Assembly: GCA_009991425.1 (NCBI GenBank)
Contig: JAACWH010000051.1
Span: 1 to 35,851 of the forward strand
DNA length: 35,851 bases
Direction: 5' to 3'
DNA from: Leptospira sp.
GTDB taxonomy: Bacteria; Spirochaetota; Leptospiria; Leptospirales; Leptospiraceae
In this document: piece after piece, positions 27,220-34,127 of the stretch
Position numbering within the stretch: the first letter of the stretch is position 1
Layout: each line of letters opens with the position of its first letter
Notes under the pieces: generated by a model
The model's input: the letters and a program-made list of their open reading frames with translations, nothing else
The model's database searches: none
Told to the model about the DNA's origin: nothing
Translations under genes and position numbers: made by a program

Positions 27220-28272
27220 ATGAAAAAATTACTATGTCTAATTACCTTTTGTATTCTATTTTCTACCTCTTATTATGCTTTTCCTGATAGGGACGCCCGA
27301 GGATCTTATACAGAAAACTTTACTCATCTTCAAATAAAAGCTACATTGCATACAACATCTGTATCCTACCGTGAAGGTTCAGACATTCCTTTAGAATTCA
27401 AAATTTTCAATCATGGAAAAGAAGTTGTTCGAATTTTTCCATCTACAAGCGGCTTGGAAACTTTTCAATTTCAAATTAAAGATAATGAAGACAGACTAAT
27501 TGAAGAAATTATTCCCCATGAGGCGAAGCCTTGGGATCCTCGCTACCAAAAGGACTTTCGCCAAGATGGCAGGAATCATGTGGAAAATTTAGCTTCCAAT
27601 GTTTCTAAAGAGATTATCCTACATCCTGGAGAATCTTTTTCCTATAGGGTTCTTTTAAATGAAAAATACCGATTAACAGCTGGAAGAAAGTATCACATCA
27701 CAGGATACTTCTACCCGAATATTACTGAATCAAATAAAAATTTACTTTTATCTGGAAATGAATCCGAAGGGAAAAATGTTTTTCTTAGAACTGATAATTC
27801 AATAACTTTTTATCTTGAAAAAAGAAGAGAAGATCAAATTCCTTCTGGGATATCTGAACCATTCGGTAATTCCCACGGAGTTTCACCTGAAGAAACAGTA
27901 TTTCTTTTCCTTGGTGCGGAAATGAAAAAGAACTGGGGAAATTATTTTAAATGGATCGAATTCTCTGATTATATCCTTGCTTATGATAGTTTTTCTGGTG
28001 AATATATTAATGCATCATCGAGAGATAGAGAATCCATAATTGAAGAATTTAAGAGGTTTTTGATTTCTTTTCCTTCTGGAAAATTAAAATCTTTTAAAGT
28101 AGTTGGTGTAGATAATTTAAATTCTAATGAAGCAAAAGTACGTGTTTTTGCTGAAAGATCGGAAGAAAGAATTCCAACACGATATGAATATGAGTATACT
28201 TTAAAAAAAGCAATGAATGATAATTCTTCTCTTTGGAGAATTCATGGTGTAGTTGCAAGGGTAAGAAAATGA
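27220..28272 (+). CDS. Uncharacterised secreted protein with an Ig-like N-terminal domain
   Basis: The 350-residue protein has a signal peptide (MKKLLCLITFCILFSTSYYA, cleaved near FPD) with no lipobox at the cleavage site. Residues about 35-200 look like a beta-sandwich with the pattern SVSYREGSDIPLEFKIFNHGKEVVRIFPS, then LHPGESFSYRVLL and YHITGYFYP, similar to BsuPI/intracellular-protease-inhibitor-type Ig domains. The C-terminal part (225-350) contains ETVFLFLGAEMKKNWGNYFKWIEFSDYI, perhaps an NTF2/DUF-like domain; I do not recognise it. Its stop overlaps the fliM start in ATGA, so it is co-translated with the motor gene. A periplasmic role near the motor is possible but only inferred from position. 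Confidence 0.78.
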   Translation: MKKLLCLITFCILFSTSYYAFPDRDARGSYTENFTHLQIKATLHTTSVSYREGSDIPLEFKIFNHGKEVVRIFPSTSGLETFQFQIKDNEDRLIEEIIPHEAKPWDPRYQKDFRQDGRNHVENLASNVSKEIILHPGESFSYRVLLNEKYRLTAGRKYHITGYFYPNITESNKNLLLSGNESEGKNVFLRTDNSITFYLEKRREDQIPSGISEPFGNSHGVSPEETVFLFLGAEMKKNWGNYFKWIEFSDYILAYDSFSGEYINASSRDRESIIEEFKRFLISFPSGKLKSFKVVGVDNLNSNEAKVRVFAERSEERIPTRYEYEYTLKKAMNDNSSLWRIHGVVARVRK

Positions 28273-29294
28273 CCGAGATACTATCGCAAGACGAAATTGA
28301 TGCTCTTCTCTCCGCTATTTCCAGCGGTGAAGTAAGTGAGGAAGAATATTCTTCCGTAGGTGAACAGAAAAAAGTAAAAATCTACGATTTCAAAAGACCT
28401 GATAAATTTTCTAAAGACCAAATTCGTACACTTCAAATGATGCATGAAACTTTTGCACGTTTAGCAACCACAGGACTTTCTGCTCAGCTTCGAGCCTTAG
28501 TACAAGTCCATGTTGCATCGGTGGATCAGTTAACCTATGAAGAATTCATTCGTTCTATTCCCAATCCGACTACTTTGGGAGTAATTAATATGGATCCACT
28601 CAAAGGATCTGCTATCCTTGAAATCGATCCATCTATTTCTTTTACAATCATCGATCGTTTGTTTGGTGGAAAAGGAGAATCAGCTAAGATAACTAGAGAA
28701 CTTTCTGATATTGAAATGAACGTAATGGAAGGCATTATAGTTCGTATTTTAGGTAATCTCAGAGAATCTTGGTCTACTGTAATTGATCTTCGTCCAAGAT
28801 TGGGTGCAATCGAAACCAACCCTCAATTTGCTCAGGTAGTTCCTCCCAATGACATGGTGGTATTAATTACTCTAGAGACTAAAGTGGGGGAAGTGGAAGG
28901 GATGACCAACCTATGTATTCCTTACATTACTATTGAACCTATCATCAATAAATTATCTGCCCAGTATTGGTATTCTTCTATTCGTAGAGGTGAATCAGAT
29001 GAAAATAAGGTAGTCATCCAAGAACGTTTGGATGGTGTAAAGGTTCCCTTAATTACAGAAGTTGGTTCTGTAGATATTTCCATGAATGATCTTCTTAGCC
29101 TAACAGTTGGCGATGTTGTAAAACTAGAAAATACACCCACTAAATCAGAATTAAATGTTAGAGTTGGCGATAGAACAAAATTTAAAGCAACACCAGGTAA
29201 AGTAGGCAATAGATTAGCTATCCAAATAGGTGAATTTGTGGAAGAAATACCAGATGAGCTACTTGGATCGACTAGATCAGAACAGGAATACTAA
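28269..29294 (+). CDS. fliM: Flagellar motor switch protein FliM
   Basis: FliM is the CheY-P target in the switch complex, linking FliG and FliN. The 341-residue protein begins TEILSQDEIDALLSAI, the CheY-binding/EIDALL motif of FliM, followed by the middle CheC-like domain (FKRPDKFSKDQIRTLQMMHETFARLATTGLSAQLR, IDRLFGGKGE) and the C-terminal SpoA domain (VPLITEVGSVDISMNDLLSLTVGDVVKL). I chose ATG 28269, seven bases after AAGGG and overlapping the previous stop by 4 bp; an upstream in-frame ATG at 28233 lies inside the previous gene. It sits among non-flagellar genes and away from fliN, with CheY, STAS and CheA elsewhere in the window. Confidence 0.96.
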   Translation: MTEILSQDEIDALLSAISSGEVSEEEYSSVGEQKKVKIYDFKRPDKFSKDQIRTLQMMHETFARLATTGLSAQLRALVQVHVASVDQLTYEEFIRSIPNPTTLGVINMDPLKGSAILEIDPSISFTIIDRLFGGKGESAKITRELSDIEMNVMEGIIVRILGNLRESWSTVIDLRPRLGAIETNPQFAQVVPPNDMVVLITLETKVGEVEGMTNLCIPYITIEPIINKLSAQYWYSSIRRGESDENKVVIQERLDGVKVPLITEVGSVDISMNDLLSLTVGDVVKLENTPTKSELNVRVGDRTKFKATPGKVGNRLAIQIGEFVEEIPDELLGSTRSEQEY

Positions 29295-29317
29295 AATAAA
29301 TTTCAAATAACTAAGGG

Positions 29318-30856
29318 ATGAATTTTAGAAAATTACCTCATAAAATTATTTTACTCTACATCCTTGGTCATTTTTCAGAAAATTGGATCTTTACGAGAAA
29401 GTTATTATTAACAATAATTTCTTTCTTTTTCCTTACACAAGCCTCCTTATTTGCTAAAGAAAAACTAAATTCTACTTATAAAACTTCTACTCTAACTCAG
29501 AAGCAACATACATTAAATACTAAATCAGCTAATAGAAAATTAATCATTCTTTCTATTGATGGATTTCCTGCCTATTACTTAGATCATCCAGAAGTTATGG
29601 AAAAACTTCCCAACCTTAGTAATCTTTTTAGTAAATCTATGGGTGGAAGGATTCATACTATCAATCCAAGTGTAACTTATGCATCCCATACTTCTATGAT
29701 AACAGGGCAGGATCCAGGGATTCATGGAATTGAGGGAAACACTCCAATTGATCCCTTTGACCAAGAAGATGGTGCCTGGCTTTGGTACTATGATGATATC
29801 AAAGTAGATTCACTTATCGATATAGCAAAAAGAGAGAAAGCTAGTATAGCGAATGTTTACTGGCCAGTCACTGTTGGTGCTCCGATTCAATGGAATATTC
29901 CGCAGTTCTGGAGAGAAAAATCTAAATCTGATCTTAAAATTCTTCGCTCTCTTTCCACAGCCAAACTGCATAGAGAAATGGAAAAAAAAATTGGTCAACC
30001 AGTTCTGGAAACAACCAAGGATGATACTAAGATTAGAACAGGGATTGAAATTTTTTTAAAATACAAACCCGATCTTAGTTTTATCTATTCAACCGATGTG
30101 GATACCTACCACCATGCGAAAGGACCATTTTCGGAACAGGCTCTTGAAAAATTAAGACTAACTGATACTTATGTGGGAGAGTTAATCCAAAAATCCAAAT
30201 TATACCAAAGGAATGACCTTGCCCTAATAATTATTAGTGATCATGGATTTACCTCAGCAAATTCCATTTGCAGGCCAAATAAAATCTTATATGAAATGAA
30301 CCATATCAAACCAAAAGAAAAAGTTTGGAATTACTATATTAAATCTGTTGGTGGATTTGCATTTCTTGTAGCTAACAAGAATCCTAATTCTTTAGAAGAA
30401 AACGATTCTAATTCACAAATCAGTAAGAACCCAGAAAATAAGGGACTTTTAGAACTACTAATTAATTTGAATACTGGACTTCAAGAAAATTGCAAGGGAG
30501 TGAGGATGATTTCTTCTGGCAGTGAATTCGATTTCTATAGGGAAAAGTCTTTTCCTGATGCCTTAGCTATATTTCTATCAGACGAATCCACTCATATAAG
30601 CACTTCTTGGAGTAGCGATTTCTATACAGAAGTAAAAAATCCAATTTATACTCATGGATTCCCAGCATACAGAAAAGATATGGATACGATTGGATTTTTC
30701 TATGCTAATAGATCAAATCACACAGCGGTCGATAAATTTAAAAGCAATAAGTCGAAAAAGACAAAGTTAAAGTTCACATCCGTGAAGGATGTATTTCAAT
30801 TAAGTTGTAATTGGATGAGATGGAATTGTAGTTCTAAGTTGAAAGTGGAAGATTAA
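29318..30856 (+). CDS. Secreted type I phosphodiesterase/nucleotide pyrophosphatase-superfamily protein
   Basis: The protein belongs to the alkaline-phosphatase superfamily. Metal and catalytic positions are visible: D81 in LSIDGF, nucleophile T120 in NPSVTYASHTSMITG with H124, D262 and H266 in DTYHHAKGP, D308/H309 in ISDHGF, and a late His in THGFPAY. This is the pattern of type I phosphodiesterase/nucleotide pyrophosphatase (NPP) enzymes, which split phosphodiesters or pyrophosphates. The N-terminus is extended, with the signal segment RKLLLTIISFFFLTQASLFA starting near residue 27, so the true start may be later or the long form genuine; ATG 29318 has AAGGG directly against it. Length is 512. 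It follows fliM in the same direction, 23 bp apart, and overlaps the convergent ferredoxin gene by 4 bp. The substrate is unknown. Confidence 0.88.
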   Translation: MNFRKLPHKIILLYILGHFSENWIFTRKLLLTIISFFFLTQASLFAKEKLNSTYKTSTLTQKQHTLNTKSANRKLIILSIDGFPAYYLDHPEVMEKLPNLSNLFSKSMGGRIHTINPSVTYASHTSMITGQDPGIHGIEGNTPIDPFDQEDGAWLWYYDDIKVDSLIDIAKREKASIANVYWPVTVGAPIQWNIPQFWREKSKSDLKILRSLSTAKLHREMEKKIGQPVLETTKDDTKIRTGIEIFLKYKPDLSFIYSTDVDTYHHAKGPFSEQALEKLRLTDTYVGELIQKSKLYQRNDLALIIISDHGFTSANSICRPNKILYEMNHIKPKEKVWNYYIKSVGGFAFLVANKNPNSLEENDSNSQISKNPENKGLLELLINLNTGLQENCKGVRMISSGSEFDFYREKSFPDALAIFLSDESTHISTSWSSDFYTEVKNPIYTHGFPAYRKDMDTIGFFYANRSNHTAVDKFKSNKSKKTKLKFTSVKDVFQLSCNWMRWNCSSKLKVED

Positions 30857-31071
30857 TTTTTCCAGTGAATGCATTCACCAGGACATTCATCCATTTCTTT
30901 CTGAACTGACTTAATTTCTTCTTCAGGAATTTCAGCATTATTGATGTTATCCCCATTCATATGCGTTTCTGAAACATCATCCGCATCCATTTGAAAGTAT
31001 TTGGGCATATTATCAGCACACATATTGCAAGAAGTGCAATTGTCTTTATCTACATAAGCAATTTTGGACAT
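30853..31071 (-). CDS. Small [4Fe-4S] ferredoxin
   Basis: The 72-residue protein has CTSCNMC (C12, C15, C18) and a later CP in ECPGEC (C63), the ligand set of a single [4Fe-4S] ferredoxin. The acidic middle (DADDVSETHMNGDN) and DG-less loop are typical of small monocluster ferredoxins. An additional cysteine (C67) follows and may be unligated. I chose ATG 31071, six bases after GGAGG; an upstream in-frame ATG at 31086 would precede this site. A good promoter-like sequence lies at 31097-31126. The gene is 60 bp after the SemiSWEET gene, so it probably has its own promoter. The partner enzyme is unknown; IspH elsewhere in the window needs electrons, but no link is shown. Confidence 0.93.
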   Translation of the reverse strand: MSKIAYVDKDNCTSCNMCADNMPKYFQMDADDVSETHMNGDNINNAEIPEEEIKSVQKEMDECPGECIHWKN

Positions 31072-31096
31072 TATATACCTCCACAAGTCTATTTTG

Positions 31097-31126
31097 ACAG
31101 TAATTCAAAAGTTCATGCTCTGTCAA
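31097..31126 (-). promoter_or_regulatory. Promoter of the ferredoxin gene, overlapped by an inverted repeat
   Basis: On the minus strand a perfect TTGACA (31121-31126) is followed after 18 bp by TACTGT (31097-31102), giving a leader of about 20 bases with GGAGG before the ferredoxin ATG. The same bases form an inverted repeat, TTGACAG (31094-31100, plus strand) and CTGTCAA (31120-31126), separated by 19 bp. A dimeric regulator could bind across -35 and -10. Confidence 0.5.
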
Positions 31127-31131
31127 TGATT

Positions 31132-31398
31132 TCAAGTAATAGAATCTTCATCCTTAGATGTGAGCTTTAGTATAAGAATAGTTAGAGTGAATAATAGAGT
31201 AATCGTATTTGCAAGGATAATGGGTAAATCTGATTTCATAAAACCATATACCAACCAAAGAAACACACCCAAGGTTAAAACAATATACATATTCCTGGAG
31301 ACATCTCTTGTTTTTTTTGTAAGGACTACCAATAGAACCTGAGGCAAAAAAGAAACTGTTGTTAGGAATGCGGCAAAGTAGCCTACAAAAGATTCCAT
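31132..31398 (-). CDS. SemiSWEET sugar transporter
   Basis: The 88-residue protein has three membrane helices (FVGYFAAFLTTVSFLPQVLLVVL, NMYIVLTLGVFLWLVYGFM, LPIILANTITLLFTLTILIL) with the conserved PQ motif at residues 19-20. SemiSWEETs are half-transporters that dimerise to move mono- or disaccharides across the inner membrane in either direction. The pattern, including TTVSFLPQV, DVSRNMY and SDLPIILAN, is very close to the SemiSWEET from Leptospira biflexa whose structure is known. Trp48 and Asn64 sit at the positions I recall as substrate-contacting. Its ATG follows directly on the queF stop (TAG-ATG), so it is translationally coupled with queF. The cargo is unknown. Confidence 0.93.
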   Translation of the reverse strand: MESFVGYFAAFLTTVSFLPQVLLVVLTKKTRDVSRNMYIVLTLGVFLWLVYGFMKSDLPIILANTITLLFTLTILILKLTSKDEDSIT

Positions 31399-31797
31399 CT
31401 AAGCTTTGTATTCCCGAGTTACTATCGTTTTGATTCCACCTCTTGGATTGAAATCACCTCTCACTTTCAAATAAAATGGATGGCAAGCCTGTACTAAATC
31501 TTCTAATAGTTTGTTAACAACATTTTCATGAAAGATACCAACATTACGAAAAGAGAGAACATACTCTTTTAGACTTTTTAATTCGATGCAAGAAATGTTT
31601 GGTTTATAAGATATTTCTAAAATCCCAAAATCAGGTAAACCAGTCTTAGGACAGATCGCTGTAAATTCGGGAATTGTAAAATCGATTTGAAAGTCTTTTC
31701 CAGGGTAGACGTTGGAAAACACTTCAATTTTGGGCATTTGAAGTTCTGGAATATGGGTTTGTTTTCCTTCATAGGTAGATGGATTTTTTTCACTCAT
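31399..31797 (-). CDS. queF: NADPH-dependent 7-cyano-7-deazaguanine reductase QueF
   Basis: QueF reduces preQ0 to preQ1 on the way to the tRNA nucleoside queuosine. The 132-residue protein is the short (unimodular) type: catalytic C49 and D56 are in FTAICPKTGLPDFG, followed by ELKSLKEYVLSFRNVGIFHEN with His90/Glu91. I chose ATG 31797 (MSEKNPSTYEGKQ), seven bases after GGGG; a longer in-frame start at 31902 would lie inside guaA and does not fit the family. It is divergent from guaA with only 29 bp between them, and coupled to the SemiSWEET gene. No preQ1 riboswitch was recognised in front. Confidence 0.95.
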   Translation of the reverse strand: MSEKNPSTYEGKQTHIPELQMPKIEVFSNVYPGKDFQIDFTIPEFTAICPKTGLPDFGILEISYKPNISCIELKSLKEYVLSFRNVGIFHENVVNKLLEDLVQACHPFYLKVRGDFNPRGGIKTIVTREYKA

Positions 31798-31826
31798 TGC
31801 TTTACCCCTAGAATTCCAATAATAAT

Positions 31827-33659
31827 TTGGCAAGCAACGTGGAAAGTGATAAAAAGATAGCCGTAATCGATTTTGGTGGACAGTATTCTCATCTAATAGC
31901 ATCGAGAGTGCGAAGGTTAGGAGCCTATACAGAAATTCTCAGCAATGAGGAAAGTATGAAAAAATATGCCTCCTATTCAGGTATAATTTTATCAGGTGGG
32001 CCTTCCTCTGTTTATGAGAAAGATTCTCCGCAAATTCCAGAAGGCATCTTCCAATTAAGAATTCCTATTTTAGGTATCTGCTATGGTCACCAATTAACAA
32101 TGAAACTTATGGGTGGAAAAGTAGAATCTACTGGTGACTCAGAATACGGACCTGCAACTATTGAAATTCCCAATTCATCCGATTCACAGCTCTCTCATGG
32201 ACTCGCAAAACAAGAAAAAGTTTGGATGAGTCACGGAGATGAAGTAGTAAGTATACCGGAAGGCTTCCTGAAGCTAGGTTCAACTGATTCTTGTAAATTT
32301 GCTATGGTTTCCAATGAATCTAAGAAAATCTATGGAATCCAATTCCATCCAGAAGTAACACATACGAGTCATGGAAATATTTTACTTAGCAATTTTATCC
32401 AAATTTGTGGATGCAAAGATTCTTGGAATCTGCAAGAATTCATTCAAAAAGAAATAGAAATCATTCGTAAGCAGGTCGGAGAGAAAGGAAAAGTCTTCAT
32501 GCTAGTCTCTGGCGGAGTGGATTCTACTGTTGCCTATTTAATGCTTGCTAAATCTTTAGGAGCCGACCGAGTTAGAGGTCTACTTGTGGATACAGGCTTC
32601 ATGAGAAAAAATGAAGTATCTGATCTGCGTGAAAATCTTCATAAACTAGGAATTGATCTTTGGATAAGAGACGAGTCTAAGTATTTTTATGATGCATTGG
32701 TTGGCAAATCGGATCCAGAAGAGAAAAGATTGATTGTTGGAAATCTTTTTTTGGAAGCACAAGCCAGAGCCGTAGATGAATTGAAGCTAGATCCAAAAGA
32801 ATGGATTTTAGGACAAGGAACCATATATCCCGATACTATTGAGAGCGGCGGCACGAAGCATTCTCATAAGATAAAAACCCACCATAACCGTGTTCCCGCC
32901 ATTCAAAAGATGTTAGACGAAGGAAAAATCATTGAACCTTTGAAAGATCTATACAAAGATGAGGTTCGTGAACTGGGAAACTTTTTGGGACTAGATCCCA
33001 TTTGGACAGATCGCCATCCTTTTCCAGGTCCTGGTCTTGTGGTACGAATGATAGCAACTCATAGAGCGATCGATCCTCAGATTGAAATAAAGATCCTATC
33101 TCACTACCAAAAGGTAATCAATAATTTTTCATGTAGAGTTTTACCATTCCCTTCCGTAGGAGTGCAGGGCGACCAAAGATCTTATGCTAACTGTCTTCTT
33201 ATCAATCAATTCACTGATGATTGGACAATGCTAGATAAAATTGCTACTTCAATTACAAATCGATTTAAGGAAATCAATCGTGTAGTTCTTCTTTCTGAAG
33301 AATCTAATTCATCCTCATTCCCCAAGAGTTTTAAGTTTACAGAACTACGAATGAGCCAAGAGCATTCTGATCTTTTACGAGAAGCAGATTTCATTACAAA
33401 TCAATTCATCTTTGAATATAAAATCGCTAAGGAAATCTGGCAGATGCCCGTCGTTTTAGTTCCCTGTGGTCGAGAAGAGGGGAAATTTTCCATTATTCTA
33501 CGACCAGTGGAAAGCAACGAAGCAATGACAGCCAACTTCTATGCGATGAATTGGAATCTTCTTCATAAGCTCTGTAAAGAGATCAGAAAAATTCCAAGAA
33601 TCTCTGATGTATTTTTTGATTTAACCAATAAACCTCCCGGTACAATTGAGTGGGAGTGA
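31827..33659 (+). CDS. guaA: GMP synthase (glutamine-hydrolysing), long eukaryote-like form
   Basis: GuaA aminates XMP to GMP. The glutamine amidotransferase domain (residues 1-195) has nucleophile C85 in LGICYGHQ and H174/E176 in FHPEVTH; the ATP-pyrophosphatase domain has the PP-loop SGGVDS (228-233) and GQGTIYPDTIES; the C-terminus ends TNKPPGTIEWE. At 610 residues it is about 85 longer than typical bacterial enzymes (about 525). The extra part lies between RHPFPGPGLVVRM and the end, with VLPFPSVGVQGDQRSYANC and later WQMPVVLVP, so a dimerisation-like module is present twice, as in human GMPS. The start is uncertain: TTG 31827 or GTG 31839, neither with a good ribosome site. It is divergent from queF. 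Confidence 0.95.
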   Translation: MASNVESDKKIAVIDFGGQYSHLIASRVRRLGAYTEILSNEESMKKYASYSGIILSGGPSSVYEKDSPQIPEGIFQLRIPILGICYGHQLTMKLMGGKVESTGDSEYGPATIEIPNSSDSQLSHGLAKQEKVWMSHGDEVVSIPEGFLKLGSTDSCKFAMVSNESKKIYGIQFHPEVTHTSHGNILLSNFIQICGCKDSWNLQEFIQKEIEIIRKQVGEKGKVFMLVSGGVDSTVAYLMLAKSLGADRVRGLLVDTGFMRKNEVSDLRENLHKLGIDLWIRDESKYFYDALVGKSDPEEKRLIVGNLFLEAQARAVDELKLDPKEWILGQGTIYPDTIESGGTKHSHKIKTHHNRVPAIQKMLDEGKIIEPLKDLYKDEVRELGNFLGLDPIWTDRHPFPGPGLVVRMIATHRAIDPQIEIKILSHYQKVINNFSCRVLPFPSVGVQGDQRSYANCLLINQFTDDWTMLDKIATSITNRFKEINRVVLLSEESNSSSFPKSFKFTELRMSQEHSDLLREADFITNQFIFEYKIAKEIWQMPVVLVPCGREEGKFSIILRPVESNEAMTANFYAMNWNLLHKLCKEIRKIPRISDVFFDLTNKPPGTIEWE

Positions 33660-33688
33660 TTGTTTATAAACTTTTGACTATTTATATT
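33660..33688 (+). promoter_or_regulatory. Possible promoter for the tRNA pair
   Basis: TTGTTT (33660-33665) and TATATT (33683-33688) are separated by exactly 17 bp and lie about 40 bp before tRNA-Cys. Two overlapping TTGACT boxes nearby are alternatives without a convincing -10 element. It overlaps the last base after guaA. Confidence 0.35.
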
Positions 33689-33727
33689 GACTCATTCGTG
33701 TCGTAAAAAATCCTACCATTATGTCAT

Positions 33728-33799
33728 GGCGTCGTGGCCAAGTGGCTAAGGCATGGCTCTGCAAAAGCTTGATCCCGGGTTCGAATCCCGGCGACGCCT
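33728..33799 (+). tRNA. tRNA-Cys (anticodon GCA)
   Basis: The sequence folds as a cloverleaf: acceptor GGCGTCG with CGACGCC, T-arm CCGGG-TTCGAAT-CCCGG, and anticodon loop CTGCAAA with GCA. The discriminator base is T (U73), as expected for tRNA-Cys. The anticodon stem has one mismatch and one G-U pair at its outer end. The 3' CCA is not encoded. It is 12 bp before tRNA-Leu, probably in one transcript. Confidence 0.95.
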
Positions 33800-33811
33800 A
33801 GCAAGAAATAC

Positions 33812-33895
33812 GCCTGGATGGTGGAACTGGTAGACACACAGGACTTAAAATCCTGTGAGAGTAATCTCGTGCGGGTTCGATTCCCGCTCCAGGTA
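33812..33895 (+). tRNA. tRNA-Leu (anticodon TAA)
   Basis: The acceptor GCCTGGA pairs with TCCAGGT (the terminal G-T pair is a wobble), the anticodon stem is CAGGA/TCCTG around loop CTTAAAA (anticodon TAA), the long variable arm is GAGAGTAATCTC, and the T-arm is GCGGG-TTCGATT-CCCGC. Length of 84 and the variable arm are right for class II tRNA-Leu. The CCA is not encoded. Its 3' end is partly repeated 211 bp downstream. Confidence 0.95.
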
Positions 33896-33910
33896 GATAT
33901 TATATCTACG
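33879..33910 (+). repeat. Direct repeat, copy 1 (within tRNA-Leu 3' end)
   Basis: From the T-loop of tRNA-Leu onward, the 20-mer starting GATTCCCGCTCC and ending GGTAGAT, plus 12 further bases, recurs at 34090. The first 20 bases are identical and about 29 of 32 agree overall. Confidence 0.9.
33893..33909 (+). terminator. Short hairpin after tRNA-Leu
   Basis: GTAGATAT and ATATCTAC form a perfect inverted repeat around one base, directly at the 3' end of tRNA-Leu, and are followed by AAATTTTT. It may be a weak terminator or a processing signal. Confidence 0.35.
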
Positions 33911-33954
33911 ATAAATTTTTAATAAACAACAAAGTTAATAATTTAATAACAAAT

Positions 33955-34089
33955 CGAATCGAACGACCAATCACCAATCCGATTGTAGCGACCCTAGGGA
34001 GCGTAAGCAATCGGACTGAGGGCAGGAAACCCGAAGCGGTGATTGGGATGGGCGAAGCTCCGAAGTCAGGATGATTTCGGAGTGTGAGT
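33955..34089. other. GC-rich, highly structured non-coding module
   Basis: No coding frame is evident. Composition is near 60% G+C at 34001-34060 (36 of 60), against about one third for the neighbourhood. Helices visible by eye are: P1 CCAATCACC (33967-33975) with GGTGATTGG (34038-34046); P2 TCCGATTG (33978-33985) with CAATCGGA (34008-34015), nested in P1; a short GGG/CCC pair (34020-34022 with 34030-34032); and P4, a 10-bp stem 34058-34067 with 34073-34082 (one G-U) and 5-base loop. P1, P2 and the GGG/CCC helix would make a three-way junction. No T-run follows P4, so it is not a standard terminator. It may be a repeat element, a small RNA, or a mobile-element relic. The strand is not known. 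Confidence 0.75.
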
Positions 34090-34121
34090 GATTCCCGCTC
34101 CAGGTAGATTTTATAGCTACA
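34090..34121 (+). repeat. Direct repeat, copy 2 (tRNA-Leu 3' end fragment)
   Basis: This copies 33879-33910 (20 identical bases, then CTAC shared near the end). It lacks the rest of the tRNA, so it is not a second gene. It lies 7 bp before the stop of the minus-strand membrane protein gene. With copy 1 it brackets the structured module and may mark an insertion site. Confidence 0.9.
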
Positions 34122-34127
34122 AACTTT

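Noticed and set aside
31798..31860. preQ1 riboswitch before queF
   Set aside because: Only 29 bp separate queF from guaA, and no aptamer-like stem or A-rich tail is seen.
33986..34007. CCCTAGGG palindrome in the loop of P2 as a separate hairpin
   Set aside because: The two halves touch with no room for a loop; it may be a protein-binding site but does not fold alone.
34090..34121. A second tRNA-Leu gene
   Set aside because: Only the 3' part is present; the acceptor 5' strand, D-arm and anticodon arm are missing.
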